NCBI GenBank assembly: GCA_910588365.1
Contig: CAJUQS010000175.1
Span: 1-16,191 of the forward strand
From: an uncultured Oscillospiraceae bacterium
GTDB taxonomy: Bacteria > Bacillota > Clostridia > Oscillospirales > Oscillospiraceae
Direction of reading: 5' to 3'
Length of the DNA stretch: 16,191 bases
In this document: piece by piece, positions 1 to 6,900 of the stretch
How positions within the stretch are numbered: the first letter of the stretch is position 1
How the letters are laid out: each line of letters begins with the position of its first letter
Translations under genes and position numbers: made by a program
The notes under the pieces: model-generated
Told to the model about the DNA's origin: nothing
Database searches by the model: none
Seen by the model: the letters and a program-made list of their open reading frames with translations, nothing else

Positions 1-1
1 C

Positions 2-94
2 CCGCCTTGGCGGCATATTTTCCGCCCTGACTGCGTTAAAAATCCTTGCAATCCGTCAGGATTGCTGCGGCTTTTTGCCTTGCAGGGCAAAAAA
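2..94. repeat. Hairpin-rich intergenic region, possible terminator of the cob operon
   Basis: Three simple palindromes lie in a row: CCGCC/GGCGG at 2-13, GCAATCC-GTCA-GGATTGC at 48-65, and TTTTTGCC/GGCAAAAA at 72-93 with a six-base loop. In addition GCCCTG near 26 is complementary to CAGGGC near 85, so the whole block could fold as nested stems. Read on the minus strand, downstream of the cobC-like gene, the 48-65 hairpin is followed after AAGGA by a run of T, which would suit a transcription terminator. It could equally be a mobile palindromic repeat cut by the window edge. No coding sequence is seen in 1-144. Confidence 0.45.
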
Positions 95-144
95 TCTATC
101 TCGCCAATCCGCACACGCTGAGATATTAAACAGGCTCTAAGCTG

Positions 145-717
145 TCATGGATGGGGGCAGATCCGGGGCCAGGGGGCGTCCACGCTCAAAGCGCCCTCCG
201 CCCAGCGGCAGCGGAAGCCGCGGCCGTTGGCCGCCTGCCAGCGGTAGAAGTCATGGCTGGGCTCCAGCGCCTCCAGCAGTGCCATGATGGTGCCGCCATG
301 GACCACCAGGGCCGCCGAGCCCTCCTCCCCCCAGGAGGCGGCCAGGCGGCGGAAGGCCGCCACCGTCCGCCGCTGGAAGCTGTCCTTGCTCTCGCCGCCG
401 GGGGGCGCGGAGACGCCGCCGGTGTCCAGCCAGGCCTGATAAGCCCCGTCGTCCCGCAGCTCCTCATAGGTTTTCATCTCAAACGCCCCGAAGCCGCACT
501 CCCGGAAATCCGGGACAATCTCCACCGCCGCGCCGGGGTACAGCAGCGCCGCCGTCTCCCGGCAGCGCCGCAGGGGGGAGGCGTACACCCGGTCCACCGG
601 GGGCAGCGGCCCCAGGGCCTCCCGGCCCGCCGGGCACAGGGGCTGGTCCGTGGAGCCGATGTACCGCCGCTCCAGGTTGCCCTGGGTCTGGCCGTGGCGG
701 ATGAGGTAGACCGTCAT
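145..717 (-). CDS. cobC: Histidine phosphatase family protein, probable alpha-ribazole phosphatase (CobC-like)
   Basis: A 190-residue phosphoglycerate-mutase-like phosphatase. The catalytic RHG motif is at residues 7-9 (LIRHGQT, His8 the expected phospho-acceptor), a SPLRR segment with Arg50 follows, and the second catalytic histidine is at about residue 140 in VVHGGT. Family members in this setting remove the phosphate from alpha-ribazole phosphate or from adenosylcobalamin phosphate, finishing the nucleotide loop of vitamin B12 in the cytoplasm. The assignment to that substrate rests on position: it is the last gene of a cobS-cobU-cobC row and its ATG overlaps the cobU stop codon as ATGA, which implies translational coupling. 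The reading frame continues upstream inside cobU, but the overlap start gives the family N-terminus exactly. A generic sugar-phosphate phosphatase remains possible. Confidence 0.85.
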   Translation of the reverse strand: MTVYLIRHGQTQGNLERRYIGSTDQPLCPAGREALGPLPPVDRVYASPLRRCRETAALLYPGAAVEIVPDFRECGFGAFEMKTYEELRDDGAYQAWLDTGGVSAPPGGESKDSFQRRTVAAFRRLAASWGEEGSAALVVHGGTIMALLEALEPSHDFYRWQAANGRGFRCRWAEGALSVDAPWPRICPHP

Positions 718-1058
718 TTCAGCCGCACCCCCAGTCCGCAGCGCACCCGGTAGACCGCCTCCGCCTGCTCCGCCAGCTCGCAGCAGACGCGCCCCACCAG
801 CTCCCGCCAGTCCCGGTCCGCCCGGTCCAGGGGCGTCACGCCGCAGCCCACCTCGTCGCAGATGAGCACCCCCGCCGGGTGCTCCGCCAGCCAGGCGGCA
901 ATGGCGGGCCGGGGCTCCGGCATCGCCCGGATGACCCGGTGGAGGCCGTGGACGCAGTCCTCCGCCCCCAGCGCCCCCTCGCTCCAGGACGCGACGCCCA
1001 GCTCCCGCCGCGCAAACGCCAATTTTCCCTGGGCCATGCCCCCCACAATCAGAACCAT
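714..1058 (-). CDS. cobU: Short CobU-like adenosylcobinamide kinase/guanylyltransferase
   Basis: A 114-residue protein that matches the two ends of CobU. The N-terminus has a P-loop-like stretch, GGMAQGK at residues 6-12, followed by Leu where CobU normally has Ser or Thr. The C-terminal half (ICDEVGCGV at about 87-95, then DWRELVGRVCCELAEQ and VRCGLGVRLK) follows the CobU ending closely. Full CobU proteins are about 180 residues; the central part with the guanylylated histidine region appears missing. Its location between cobS (10-base overlap at its start) and the phosphatase (4-base overlap at its end) says it belongs to nucleotide-loop assembly. Whether it keeps both kinase and GMP-transferase activity cannot be told. 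The frame is intact, so this is a compact form and not a broken gene. Confidence 0.75.
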   Translation of the reverse strand: MVLIVGGMAQGKLAFARRELGVASWSEGALGAEDCVHGLHRVIRAMPEPRPAIAAWLAEHPAGVLICDEVGCGVTPLDRADRDWRELVGRVCCELAEQAEAVYRVRCGLGVRLK

Positions 1059-1816
1059 ATGGCACACACCCTCTCCGTCACCACGATGGCCGCCAGCATC
1101 ACCAGCTCCGTGACCTGCAGGAACCACCCGGCCAGATCGCCGGTGAAGCCCCCGAACTGCCGCAGGGCCATGGACTTGTAGCAGAGGAAACATACCGCCG
1201 CCGCTGCCCCCGCGGCCAGGCCCGCCGCCTGGTTCAGCCAGGGGAGCGCCCCAGCATAGAGGCACAGGTATACCACCAGCACCCATTGGGGAGACTTGCT
1301 GCGTGCCTTGAGGGCCGCGCCCATGCCGGAGTTGGGCCGCGCCGGGGGCAGCTGCTCCACCGCGGAGGCGCTGGCGGTCCGGCTGAGGACAAAGCACGCC
1401 GCCAGGGTGGTCACGCTCTCCAGCTCCGCCATGAGGGCAAAGGTCAGCACAAACCACACCCCGCACCAGATCACCGCGAAGGCCCCGGCGCTGGAGTCCT
1501 TGAGGATCTCCAGCTTCCTCTCCCGGGAGGCGTGGGAGGCCAGCGCGTCGATGGTGTCGCAGTAGCCGTCCAGGTGGATGCCGCCGGTGACCGCGATGGG
1601 CACCGCCGTGCGCAGAGCGGCCCGCAGCAGTGTGCCAACCTGCAAAAGGCCGCACAGCGCGTCCACGCCCCAGAACGCCAGCCCAACCGCCGCCCCCACC
1701 AGCGGGAAAAACGCCAGCGTATGCCGCATGTTCTCCTCGTTCCACTCCACCTGGGGCATGGGAATCTTCGAGTACGTGGAAAACGCTATCGCACAGGAAG
1801 CCAGTAGTGATTTCAT
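1049..1816 (-). CDS. cobS: Adenosylcobinamide-GDP ribazoletransferase (cobalamin synthase)
   Basis: A 255-residue integral membrane enzyme that joins adenosylcobinamide-GDP to alpha-ribazole (or its phosphate) to form the nucleotide loop of cobalamin. The family signature is visible: HLDGYCDTID at about residues 81-90 followed by SRERKLEILKDSSAGAFAV, corresponding to the usual HLDGLADT and KDSxxGAF motifs. Several hydrophobic helices surround it (about 33-60, 70-80, 107-140 and the C-terminal third). Length is normal. The ATG at 1816 is chosen because AGGAGG lies eight bases upstream; an in-frame TTG one codon earlier is the alternative. It is the first gene of the cobS-cobU-cobC row. No cobalamin riboswitch was recognised upstream; the leader holds palindromic repeats instead. 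Confidence 0.92.
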   Translation of the reverse strand: MKSLLASCAIAFSTYSKIPMPQVEWNEENMRHTLAFFPLVGAAVGLAFWGVDALCGLLQVGTLLRAALRTAVPIAVTGGIHLDGYCDTIDALASHASRERKLEILKDSSAGAFAVIWCGVWFVLTFALMAELESVTTLAACFVLSRTASASAVEQLPPARPNSGMGAALKARSKSPQWVLVVYLCLYAGALPWLNQAAGLAAGAAAAVCFLCYKSMALRQFGGFTGDLAGWFLQVTELVMLAAIVVTERVCAIWF

Positions 1817-1835
1817 CAAATCCCCCTCCTTTTCG

Positions 1836-1887
1836 GGCAGTCATTCTTTTTTCTTGAAAGAAAAAAGAATCAAAAAAAGAACTTTAA
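1836..1887 (+). repeat. Family 1 dispersed hairpin repeat, copy 1
   Basis: A perfect 13-base stem, ATTCTTTTTTCTT at 1843-1855 with its exact complement at 1858-1870, flanked by GGCAGTC on the left and AAAAAGAACTTTAAT on the right. The same left flank, CTTGAAAG apex and right flank recur at 4601-4653 and 12795-12845 with a different but still perfectly paired stem base. This copy is oriented against cobS and lies in its 5' region. Confidence 0.85.
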
Positions 1888-1889
1888 TG

Positions 1890-1916
1890 CAGGGAGCATC
1901 CTATGGATGCTCCCTG
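1890..1916. terminator. Strong 12-bp hairpin, possible terminator
   Basis: CAGGGAGCATCC at 1890-1901 pairs perfectly with 1905-1916 around a TAT loop. On the plus strand it is followed by AGGTTTTCTC; on the minus strand by CATTAAAG and then a T-rich stretch that belongs to repeat copy 1. It could end transcripts of the XpaC gene or be another palindromic repeat; the T tract is not ideal on either strand. Confidence 0.45.
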
Positions 1917-1978
1917 AGGTTTTCTCGCAAATTAAACGGCCGCACACCTGATAACTGCCCATACGCAAAACGCAGTCT

Positions 1979-2028
1979 GGCGAAAAAAAATCCGCTGTTT
2001 GGGCGTTTTGACATTTTTCAAACACGCC
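1979..2028 (-). repeat. Family 2 dispersed repeat, copy A
   Basis: Read on the minus strand this begins GGCG, then TGTTTGAAAAATGTCAA, then CCCAAACAGCGGA, a T run and CGCC. The two long segments are identical to those at 7493-7534 and partly match 6513-6555. TGTTTG and CAAACA are complementary, so the element can fold. It starts 26 bases after the XpaC stop codon. Confidence 0.7.
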
Positions 2029-2054
2029 CTGGGAAAAAGTATGGCTGCCAGTTA

Positions 2055-3548
2055 TCACAGCTCCAGCTGCTGTACATCCCCGTCGCTCTTGGGGCGGGTT
2101 TTGGGCGGCTCGGGGTAGCCGAAGTCCTTGGCCGCCGAGGCGGTGTCCCGCTTGAGCATGGCCTCCATGACCTTGATGTCGCTGACCACGTCCATGGCGT
2201 CGGAGGAGTAGAGCTGGTCCAGCTGGTGCTCGAAGCCCCCCACAATCATGTCCATGGTCTCCTCAATGCGGTCCTTGGCCTGGCGCAGGTGCTCCCCCTC
2301 CACGCCCGTCTCCTCGAAGTCGGCGTAGGTGTCCAGCAGCTTCTGGGTGGTGGGGAGGTAGTAGTCAAAGAAGGTGTGGATGGAGCTGCGCTTCTCCGGG
2401 TGCTCCTCCACCTCCTTGAAGATGAGGCCGCTGATCTGCTCCAGCCGGTCGATCTTCCGGCTCAGCTCCGGGTCGGCGATGCGGTCGTTGGCATGGCGGA
2501 TGTTGCGCAGAATCCCGGAGTAGCCCTCCCGGGCCTCCTCGGGCTCGGCAGGCTGGGGCGGGGCCTCCCGGATGACGGGCTCTGGCGCCGGCTCCTCCTC
2601 CAGGGTGGCGCCGAAGCGGAGGAAATAGCCCTTCTCATAGTCGATGTAGGCATCCTCCCCCAGGTAGCCCTTGTCGATGAGCTTCTGCATCTCCTTGGCA
2701 GCCTTGCTGGGGGTGCGGTTGACCCGCTTGGCAATCTCCTCGATGGGCATGGCGTCCACATTGCCGATAGCCAGGATGTACCGCTGGCTGCGCCGGGACA
2801 TTTTGTTGAGGTAGTGTCCCCGGAAGAACATCAGACCGCCGGAGAACAGGAAGCCCACACTGGTGAAGAACTCCTCTGCGTCCGCCCCATAGCCCGATAC
2901 CAGCTCGCTGGTGAAGTCCAAGCCCACAATGCCGCCCACCACCAGGAAGATGATGCCCAGCAGGCGCAGCAGCACCCCGACGGGCTTGGCCTTTTTCTTC
3001 TTCTCCTTGACCGGCTTGACCTTGGGCTGGGGGTCGGTCTGCCGCCGGGAGGCGCTTTTGGACGCTCCCCGCCCGGGGGACGAGCCTCGTCCGGCCTGCT
3101 CCACCTCTCTGGCAGCGCGGCTGATGGTCCGCTCCATCTCCTCTATGGCCCGGCCGACGGCCTGGTCCACGGACTGCTCCGCCCCCCGCATGGCCCGGTC
3201 GATGCACTCACCGGCCCGGCCCGTCTGCTGCTCCGCCCGGCGCATGGCGCGCTCCACGGCGCTCTCCGCCTGACGGATGGCGTCCGCCTGCCTGGCGGCA
3301 TCCGCCTGATGGGCGGCGCTCTGGCCGTTTTTTTTGCGCCGGCTGTCCCCGGACAAGTTGAAGAACAGCAGAATCAGCGCCAAGGGCCACGCGCCCACAG
3401 CGAAGAGGATGATAATCAGCGGCCAGCTGTACCAGCCGGAGTTGTCCTGCTTTTTCTGGGGCGGCCTCGGGGGCGGCGTCTGCCGGCCGCCGGAGCTGCT
3501 CCCGGGCTGTTTGCCCGTGAATTTCTCCTTGTCGTAAAATTCGTCCAT
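2055..3548 (-). CDS. XpaC-family membrane protein (5-bromo-4-chloroindolyl phosphate hydrolysis family)
   Basis: A 497-residue protein. A Pro/Gln-rich N-terminal tail (1-38) is followed by a hydrophobic hairpin at about 40-65, a long Ala/Arg/Glu/Gln-rich helical stretch at about 78-150, a basic linker, two further membrane segments at about 190-212 and 227-243, a winged-helix-like part at about 265-312 (IEEIAKRVNRTPSKAAKEM), and the C-terminal XpaC-like region at about 345-440 (SGLIFKEVEEHPEKRSSI, FFDYYLPTTQKLLD). XpaC is named for hydrolysis of a chromogenic phosphate; its true role is unknown, and in Bacillus it sits beside the toxic-anion-resistance gene yaaN/telA. No TelA gene lies next to it here. 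The start abuts the stop codon of the DUF896 gene with no spacer, so the two are co-transcribed. The long helical insert is unusual. Confidence 0.75.
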   Translation of the reverse strand: MDEFYDKEKFTGKQPGSSSGGRQTPPPRPPQKKQDNSGWYSWPLIIILFAVGAWPLALILLFFNLSGDSRRKKNGQSAAHQADAARQADAIRQAESAVERAMRRAEQQTGRAGECIDRAMRGAEQSVDQAVGRAIEEMERTISRAAREVEQAGRGSSPGRGASKSASRRQTDPQPKVKPVKEKKKKAKPVGVLLRLLGIIFLVVGGIVGLDFTSELVSGYGADAEEFFTSVGFLFSGGLMFFRGHYLNKMSRRSQRYILAIGNVDAMPIEEIAKRVNRTPSKAAKEMQKLIDKGYLGEDAYIDYEKGYFLRFGATLEEEPAPEPVIREAPPQPAEPEEAREGYSGILRNIRHANDRIADPELSRKIDRLEQISGLIFKEVEEHPEKRSSIHTFFDYYLPTTQKLLDTYADFEETGVEGEHLRQAKDRIEETMDMIVGGFEHQLDQLYSSDAMDVVSDIKVMEAMLKRDTASAAKDFGYPEPPKTRPKSDGDVQQLEL

Positions 3549-3758
3549 CTATTTACCCTCTTTTCTCCGAAGTTTGGTCTTGTTCCCCTTGCCGTCCACG
3601 ATGTAGGTATTGTCCAGCTGGCCCCTGAGGCTGCCCACCACGGAGTCGATGTACTCCCACCGCAGCGCCTCCCGTTCCTTCAGCTCGTCTTCCGTCAGCC
3701 CCCCGGCCCTGTTCTTCCGGGCGAGCTCGTTGATCCGGTCAATCTTGCTCTGCTCCAT
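3549..3758 (-). CDS. DUF896 (YnzC-like) small protein
   Basis: A 69-residue cytoplasmic protein matching the DUF896 pattern: KIDRINELARKNRAGGLTED near the N-terminus, EALRWEYID in the middle and SLRGQLDNT at about 43-51. Members are two-helix proteins of Firmicutes; the Bacillus relative YnzC lies in an SOS-regulated operon, but the function is not established and no LexA site was recognised here. The start at 3758 is chosen because AGGAGG lies six bases upstream and the family N-terminus begins there; a longer reading frame to 3803 would overlap the ylmH end and adds non-family sequence. It sits 41 bases after ylmH and directly before the XpaC-family gene. Confidence 0.88.
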   Translation of the reverse strand: MEQSKIDRINELARKNRAGGLTEDELKEREALRWEYIDSVVGSLRGQLDNTYIVDGKGNKTKLRRKEGK

Positions 3759-3799
3759 GGTATTCCTCCTCACGCGTTTTGTCAGCGTACAGCGCCGCC

Positions 3800-4591
3800 T
3801 CAAATAAATTTTTCGATGGTGATCCCCGTCCGGCCCTTTTTGCTCAGACCGCCCACCTCCGTGAGCCGGGCCTTGCCCAGGCCCCCGGCGGTAAGCACCG
3901 CCCCCTCCCCCACCGGCTTATCCGGCTTGAGGCACGGTACGTGGTCCAGGTTCACCCGCCCCGCGGCGATGAGCTCTGCGGCCTTTCCCCGGCTCATGGA
4001 GAAGGCGGCGGCTGCGACAGCGTCCAGGCGCAGGGAGGACACCGTGTCCCGGATGGTCTTCACCTGGACCTGGGGGACGCGCAGCTCCTCCCGGTCAATC
4101 CGGGACACCGACAGCTTCACCCGGCCCGCCTCGGTCCACTCCCGCAGGAAGAAGTCCAGCAGGGAGGGCGCGGCCACGATGTCCGCGCTGTGGGGCGATA
4201 CCAAAATATCCCCCACCCGCTCCCGGACCACGCCCAGGCCCATGAGGCTGCCCAGGATATCCCGGTGGGTCAGGGCGCTGTCCGGGCCGCGAAAGTCCGC
4301 CCGGAGGAAGGCCAGCTGTTCACCGGCCATCTCCTCCCCGGCCCAGTCGGGGAGAAAAACCAGCCGCTTTCGCTCCGCCTCCCCGTAGCCGCCGTCCAGC
4401 ACATACCCGTCGCGGACGCCGGCGGCGCTGAGCAGGGACTGGGCCAGCTGCTGCTCCCGTGGAGAGAGGAAGGCGGTGGCGGCGGGGATGTTCCGCCGCT
4501 GGGTCTGGTCGTATTTGTCCAGAATCTTCGCCAGCAGGAGCCGGTCCTCCGGCTCCTGGGCGGTCTTCGCAATGAGATCTGTCTTATCCAT
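3800..4591 (-). CDS. ylmH: YlmH-like S4-domain RNA-binding protein (RqcP2 type)
   Basis: A 263-residue protein with the typical YlmH layout: an N-terminal domain, the signature LTHRDILGSLMGLGVVRERV at about 107-126, and a C-terminal S4 RNA-binding domain from about 187 to 240 (SLRLDAVAAAAFSMSRGKA, AAGRVNLD). In Bacillus subtilis YlmH binds 50S-peptidyl-tRNA complexes and can act in ribosome-associated quality control. In many Firmicutes ylmH sits in the ylm/sepF/divIVA cell-division cluster; here it is instead the first gene before DUF896 and the XpaC-family gene. Its upstream spacer is almost entirely a family 1 hairpin repeat. The start codon is preceded only by a weak GGGG at five bases, so translation may be modest or the start could be slightly different. 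Confidence 0.88.
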   Translation of the reverse strand: MDKTDLIAKTAQEPEDRLLLAKILDKYDQTQRRNIPAATAFLSPREQQLAQSLLSAAGVRDGYVLDGGYGEAERKRLVFLPDWAGEEMAGEQLAFLRADFRGPDSALTHRDILGSLMGLGVVRERVGDILVSPHSADIVAAPSLLDFFLREWTEAGRVKLSVSRIDREELRVPQVQVKTIRDTVSSLRLDAVAAAAFSMSRGKAAELIAAGRVNLDHVPCLKPDKPVGEGAVLTAGGLGKARLTEVGGLSKKGRTGITIEKFI

Positions 4592-4600
4592 ATGAACCCC

Positions 4601-4653
4601 AATAAAGTTCTTTTTTAATACGTTTTTCTTTCAAGAAAAACGTATGTATGCCC
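4601..4653 (-). repeat. Family 1 dispersed hairpin repeat, copy 2
   Basis: On the minus strand GGCATAC begins immediately after the TAG stop of the ABC exporter. The stem ATACGTTTTTCTT pairs perfectly with its complement (4633-4645 against 4618-4630), then TAAAAAAGAACTTTATT follows and runs almost to the ylmH ATG. Compared with copies 1 and 3, the stem base has changed on both sides together, keeping the pairing. Confidence 0.85.
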
Positions 4654-6404
4654 TATCTATGTAAATTCTGCGTGTTATATAACTGCGCGTAATCCCCGCC
4701 TCGGGCCAGCAGGTCGTTGTGGGTGCCCTGCTCGGCGATGACGCCGTCCCGGATGACCAGGATACGGCTGGCGGCGCGGACGGTGGAGAGGCGGTGGGCG
4801 ATGATAATGGTGGTACGCCCCTTGGCCAGCTCGTCAAAGGCCCGCTGGATCTTCGCCTCGGTGACGCTGTCCAGGGCGGAGGTGGCCTCGTCGAGGATCA
4901 GCACCGGCGGGTTTTTCAGGAAAATCCGCGCAATGGAGATGCGCTGCTTCTGGCCACCGGAGAGGAGGGCTCCCCGTTCGCCCACGTAGGTGTCAAAGCC
5001 GTCGGGCATGGCCATGATATCGTCATAGATCTCCGCCCGCTTGGCCGCGGCGATGACCTCGTCGGTGGAGGCACCGGGCCGGCCGTAGCGGATGTTGTCC
5101 AGGATGCTGGCGGCAAAGAGGAACACGTCCTGCTGCACCACGCCGATGTTCCGGCGCAGGCTCTGCTGCTGCACGTCCCGCACGTCATGCCCGTCAATAC
5201 GGATGCTGCCCTCGCCCACGTCATAGAACCGGGGGATGAGGCTGCAGAGGGTGGTCTTGCCGCCGCCGGAGGGGCCCACCACGGCCACGGTCTCCCCGGG
5301 GGCGACATGGAGGGAGACGTGGTGGAGGACCTCCACGTCGTCCCGCTCGTAGGAGAAGGAGACGTTGTCCACGTCAATGCTGCCCTCCACCCCGGAGAGG
5401 ACCAGGGCATCGGGTTTGTCCTTCAGATCCGGCTCAATGCGCATCAGCTCCACGAAGCGGCCCAGGCCCGCGATGCCGTCCACCAGCATCTCCGAGAGGT
5501 TGGCCAGCTTGCGCATGGGGTTGATGAAGGTGCTGGTGTAGAGGAAGAAGGTGGTGAGATCAATGTAGTTCATCTCCCCGTTCATAATCAGCGCCCCGCC
5601 CACGGCGATCACCGCCACAGGCAGGATGCAGGTGAAAAACTCCATGGAGCACATAAACCAGGCCATGGCCTTATAGCGCTCCTTCTTGGAGGTCTTGAAG
5701 CGCTCGTTGGCGCCGGAGAACTTCTCGCTCTCGGCATTCTCGTTGGAGAAGGCCTTGGCGGTGCGCATACCGGAGATGCTGGACTCGATGTCGGCGTTGA
5801 TGCTGGCGATGTTCTGCTTGACCCGGCGGGAGGCCCGGATCATGTTCCGGCGGTTGAGGTTGACCACCACGACAAAGGTGGGCACCAGCAGCAGCATCAC
5901 CAGTGCCAGCCGCCACTGGATGGTGAACATGATGACGATGGCTCCCACCACCGTCACGCCGGAGATGAACAGGTCCTCGGGTCCGTGGTGGGCCAGCTCC
6001 GTGATGTCGAAGAGCTCCGCCGTCATGCGGCTCATCAGGTGGCCGGTGCGGTTCTTGTCGTAAAAGCCGAAGGAGAGTGTCTGGAGGTGGCTGAACAAAT
6101 CCTTGCGGATGTCGGCCTCCACCAGCACGCCGAAGGTGTGCCCCCAGTAGCAGACCACGTACTGCAGCCCCGCCCGGAGGACGTAGGCGCACAGCATCAC
6201 GGCAATCACGGCGAAAAACGCCTGGGAGCGGCTCTCGGGGATGAGAACGTTCATGCACGTCCTGGAGACAAAGGGGAAGGCCAGATCAATCAGGGAGATC
6301 ATCAGCGCGCAGGCCATGTCCAGCAGAAAGAGGCCCATGTGGGGCCTGAAATAGCTGACAAAGATGCCCAGCAGGCTCTGTTTCTGGAAATCGCGGGTAA
6401 CCAT
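4653..6404 (-). CDS. ABC exporter half-transporter (membrane domain fused to ATPase)
   Basis: A 583-residue type IV (MsbA/MdlB-like) exporter subunit. Six hydrophobic helices occupy roughly residues 1-305, with the HLMSRMTAELFDI coupling region near 122-134. The nucleotide-binding domain has Walker A GPSGGGKTT at about 377-385, a Q-loop in VVQQDVFLF, signature LSGGQKQR at about 481-488, Walker B LILDEATSALDS just after and the switch histidine in IIAHRLS. It would work as a homodimer or with an unlinked partner; no second half-transporter gene is adjacent. The substrate cannot be predicted; lipids, peptides or drugs are typical. The ATG at 6404 is preferred over 6431 because GGAGG lies seven bases before it. 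It has its own promoter and ends where repeat copy 2 begins. Confidence 0.92.
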   Translation of the reverse strand: MVTRDFQKQSLLGIFVSYFRPHMGLFLLDMACALMISLIDLAFPFVSRTCMNVLIPESRSQAFFAVIAVMLCAYVLRAGLQYVVCYWGHTFGVLVEADIRKDLFSHLQTLSFGFYDKNRTGHLMSRMTAELFDITELAHHGPEDLFISGVTVVGAIVIMFTIQWRLALVMLLLVPTFVVVVNLNRRNMIRASRRVKQNIASINADIESSISGMRTAKAFSNENAESEKFSGANERFKTSKKERYKAMAWFMCSMEFFTCILPVAVIAVGGALIMNGEMNYIDLTTFFLYTSTFINPMRKLANLSEMLVDGIAGLGRFVELMRIEPDLKDKPDALVLSGVEGSIDVDNVSFSYERDDVEVLHHVSLHVAPGETVAVVGPSGGGKTTLCSLIPRFYDVGEGSIRIDGHDVRDVQQQSLRRNIGVVQQDVFLFAASILDNIRYGRPGASTDEVIAAAKRAEIYDDIMAMPDGFDTYVGERGALLSGGQKQRISIARIFLKNPPVLILDEATSALDSVTEAKIQRAFDELAKGRTTIIIAHRLSTVRAASRILVIRDGVIAEQGTHNDLLARGGDYAQLYNTQNLHR

Positions 6405-6439
6405 TGTCGTTCCTCCGTCGTTCGTTTTCATAGTTTTTT

Positions 6440-6468
6440 ATTGTACCATATCCGCCGGTTTGATGCAA
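6440..6468 (-). promoter_or_regulatory. Sigma-A promoter for the ABC exporter
   Basis: On the minus strand TTGCAT (6468-6463) and TACAAT (6445-6440) are separated by 17 bases. Transcription would start near 6433, about 30 bases before the preferred ATG. The match and spacing are close to the consensus and the setting, directly upstream of a gene, is right. Confidence 0.7.
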
Positions 6469-6472
6469 CCGG
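6455..6472. promoter_or_regulatory. Inverted repeat over the -35 box, possible operator
   Basis: CCGGTT-TGATGC-AACCGG is a perfect 6-base inverted repeat with a 6-base centre. It covers the -35 hexamer of the ABC exporter promoter, the usual place for a repressor. No regulator gene can be assigned to it. Confidence 0.4.
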
Positions 6473-6512
6473 GGGAATCTTTAATTTTTTCTTCCCTTTT
6501 CAGATTAGGCGC

Positions 6513-6555
6513 TGTTTGAAAAATGGCGGAATGACCAAAAGCGAGAGATTTTTTC
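6513..6555 (+). repeat. Family 2 dispersed repeat, diverged copy C
   Basis: It opens with CTGTTTGAAAAATG, as in the other two copies, then diverges (GCGGAATGACCAAAAGCGAGA) and ends in a T run. GAAAAAT near 6518 can still pair with ATTTTTTC near 6548. It lies in the 233-base gap between the ABC exporter and the small membrane protein gene. Confidence 0.5.
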
Positions 6556-6600
6556 GATGAACAGGGCTCCTTTGTCAAAGCGTCCGGAGAGCACGTATAA

Positions 6601-6638
6601 AAATATGGCGGGACTGTCAAAGCAGTCCCGCCATATTT
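6601..6638 (-). terminator. Strong rho-independent terminator
   Basis: AAATATGGCGGGACTG (6601-6616) and its exact complement (6623-6638) form a 16-base-pair stem with a six-base loop. On the minus strand the stem is followed by TTTTTATA, the expected T tract. The outermost base of the stem is the first base of the reverse-complemented stop codon of the small membrane protein gene, so the terminator closes the XRE-membrane protein unit. Confidence 0.9.
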
Positions 6639-6883
6639 CAGATGGAATTTTCAAATTTTTGGCGTTTTTTGTTGAAAAACCAGGCCAAAACAGCGCATAT
6701 GATTATCCCGGCGCCATATGGGACGCACAGCAGAAACGCCGTATCAGCCGGGGCGCTGTATCCGGCGTAACGTCCGCCCAGCTCCAGGGCGCAGTAGTTG
6801 TACGCAACCGCGGCACACATGACATTTGAAAGCAGCATCGCAATCACAGCAAAAAGGCAGGCCAGCCGCTTATGTCTCCTCAT
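6638..6883 (-). CDS. Small two-helix membrane protein
   Basis: An 81-residue protein with a short basic N-terminus (MRRHKR), hydrophobic segments at about 8-28 and 49-70, and a charged C-terminal tail (NKKRQKFENSI). The start at 6883 is chosen because AGGAGG lies seven bases before it; an ATG at 6904 overlaps the upstream stop as ATGA but its Shine-Dalgarno would be only two bases away. It follows the XRE regulator gene after 17 bases and ends at a strong terminator, so the two form one unit. I do not recognise the family. Pairs of an XRE protein with a small membrane protein are common in Firmicutes and often act in envelope or immunity functions, which is only a suggestion here. Confidence 0.65.
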   Translation of the reverse strand: MRRHKRLACLFAVIAMLLSNVMCAAVAYNYCALELGGRYAGYSAPADTAFLLCVPYGAGIIICAVLAWFFNKKRQKFENSI

Positions 6884-6900
6884 CGCAATACCTCCTGTAT

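Noticed and set aside
714..1844. A single 376-codon frame running from cobS into cobU as one fusion protein
   Set aside because: Its upstream part is out of frame with the clear CobS sequence; CobS ends at 1049 and CobU starts at 1058 with a normal overlap.
1843..1870. Family 1 hairpins as ordinary rho-independent terminators
   Set aside because: The stems are A/T-rich with the T run inside the stem and an A-rich sequence after it; copies in operons precede genes that should be co-transcribed.
1817..2054. Possible cobalamin riboswitch upstream of cobS
   Set aside because: No B12-box or conserved core was found; the region is filled by repeats and a 12-bp hairpin.
2055..4388. Very long plus-strand open frame (from 1578) across the XpaC, DUF896 and ylmH region
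   Set aside because: It is low-complexity sequence antiparallel to genes with clear family motifs and ribosome-binding sites; GC-rich genes often leave such open shadow frames.
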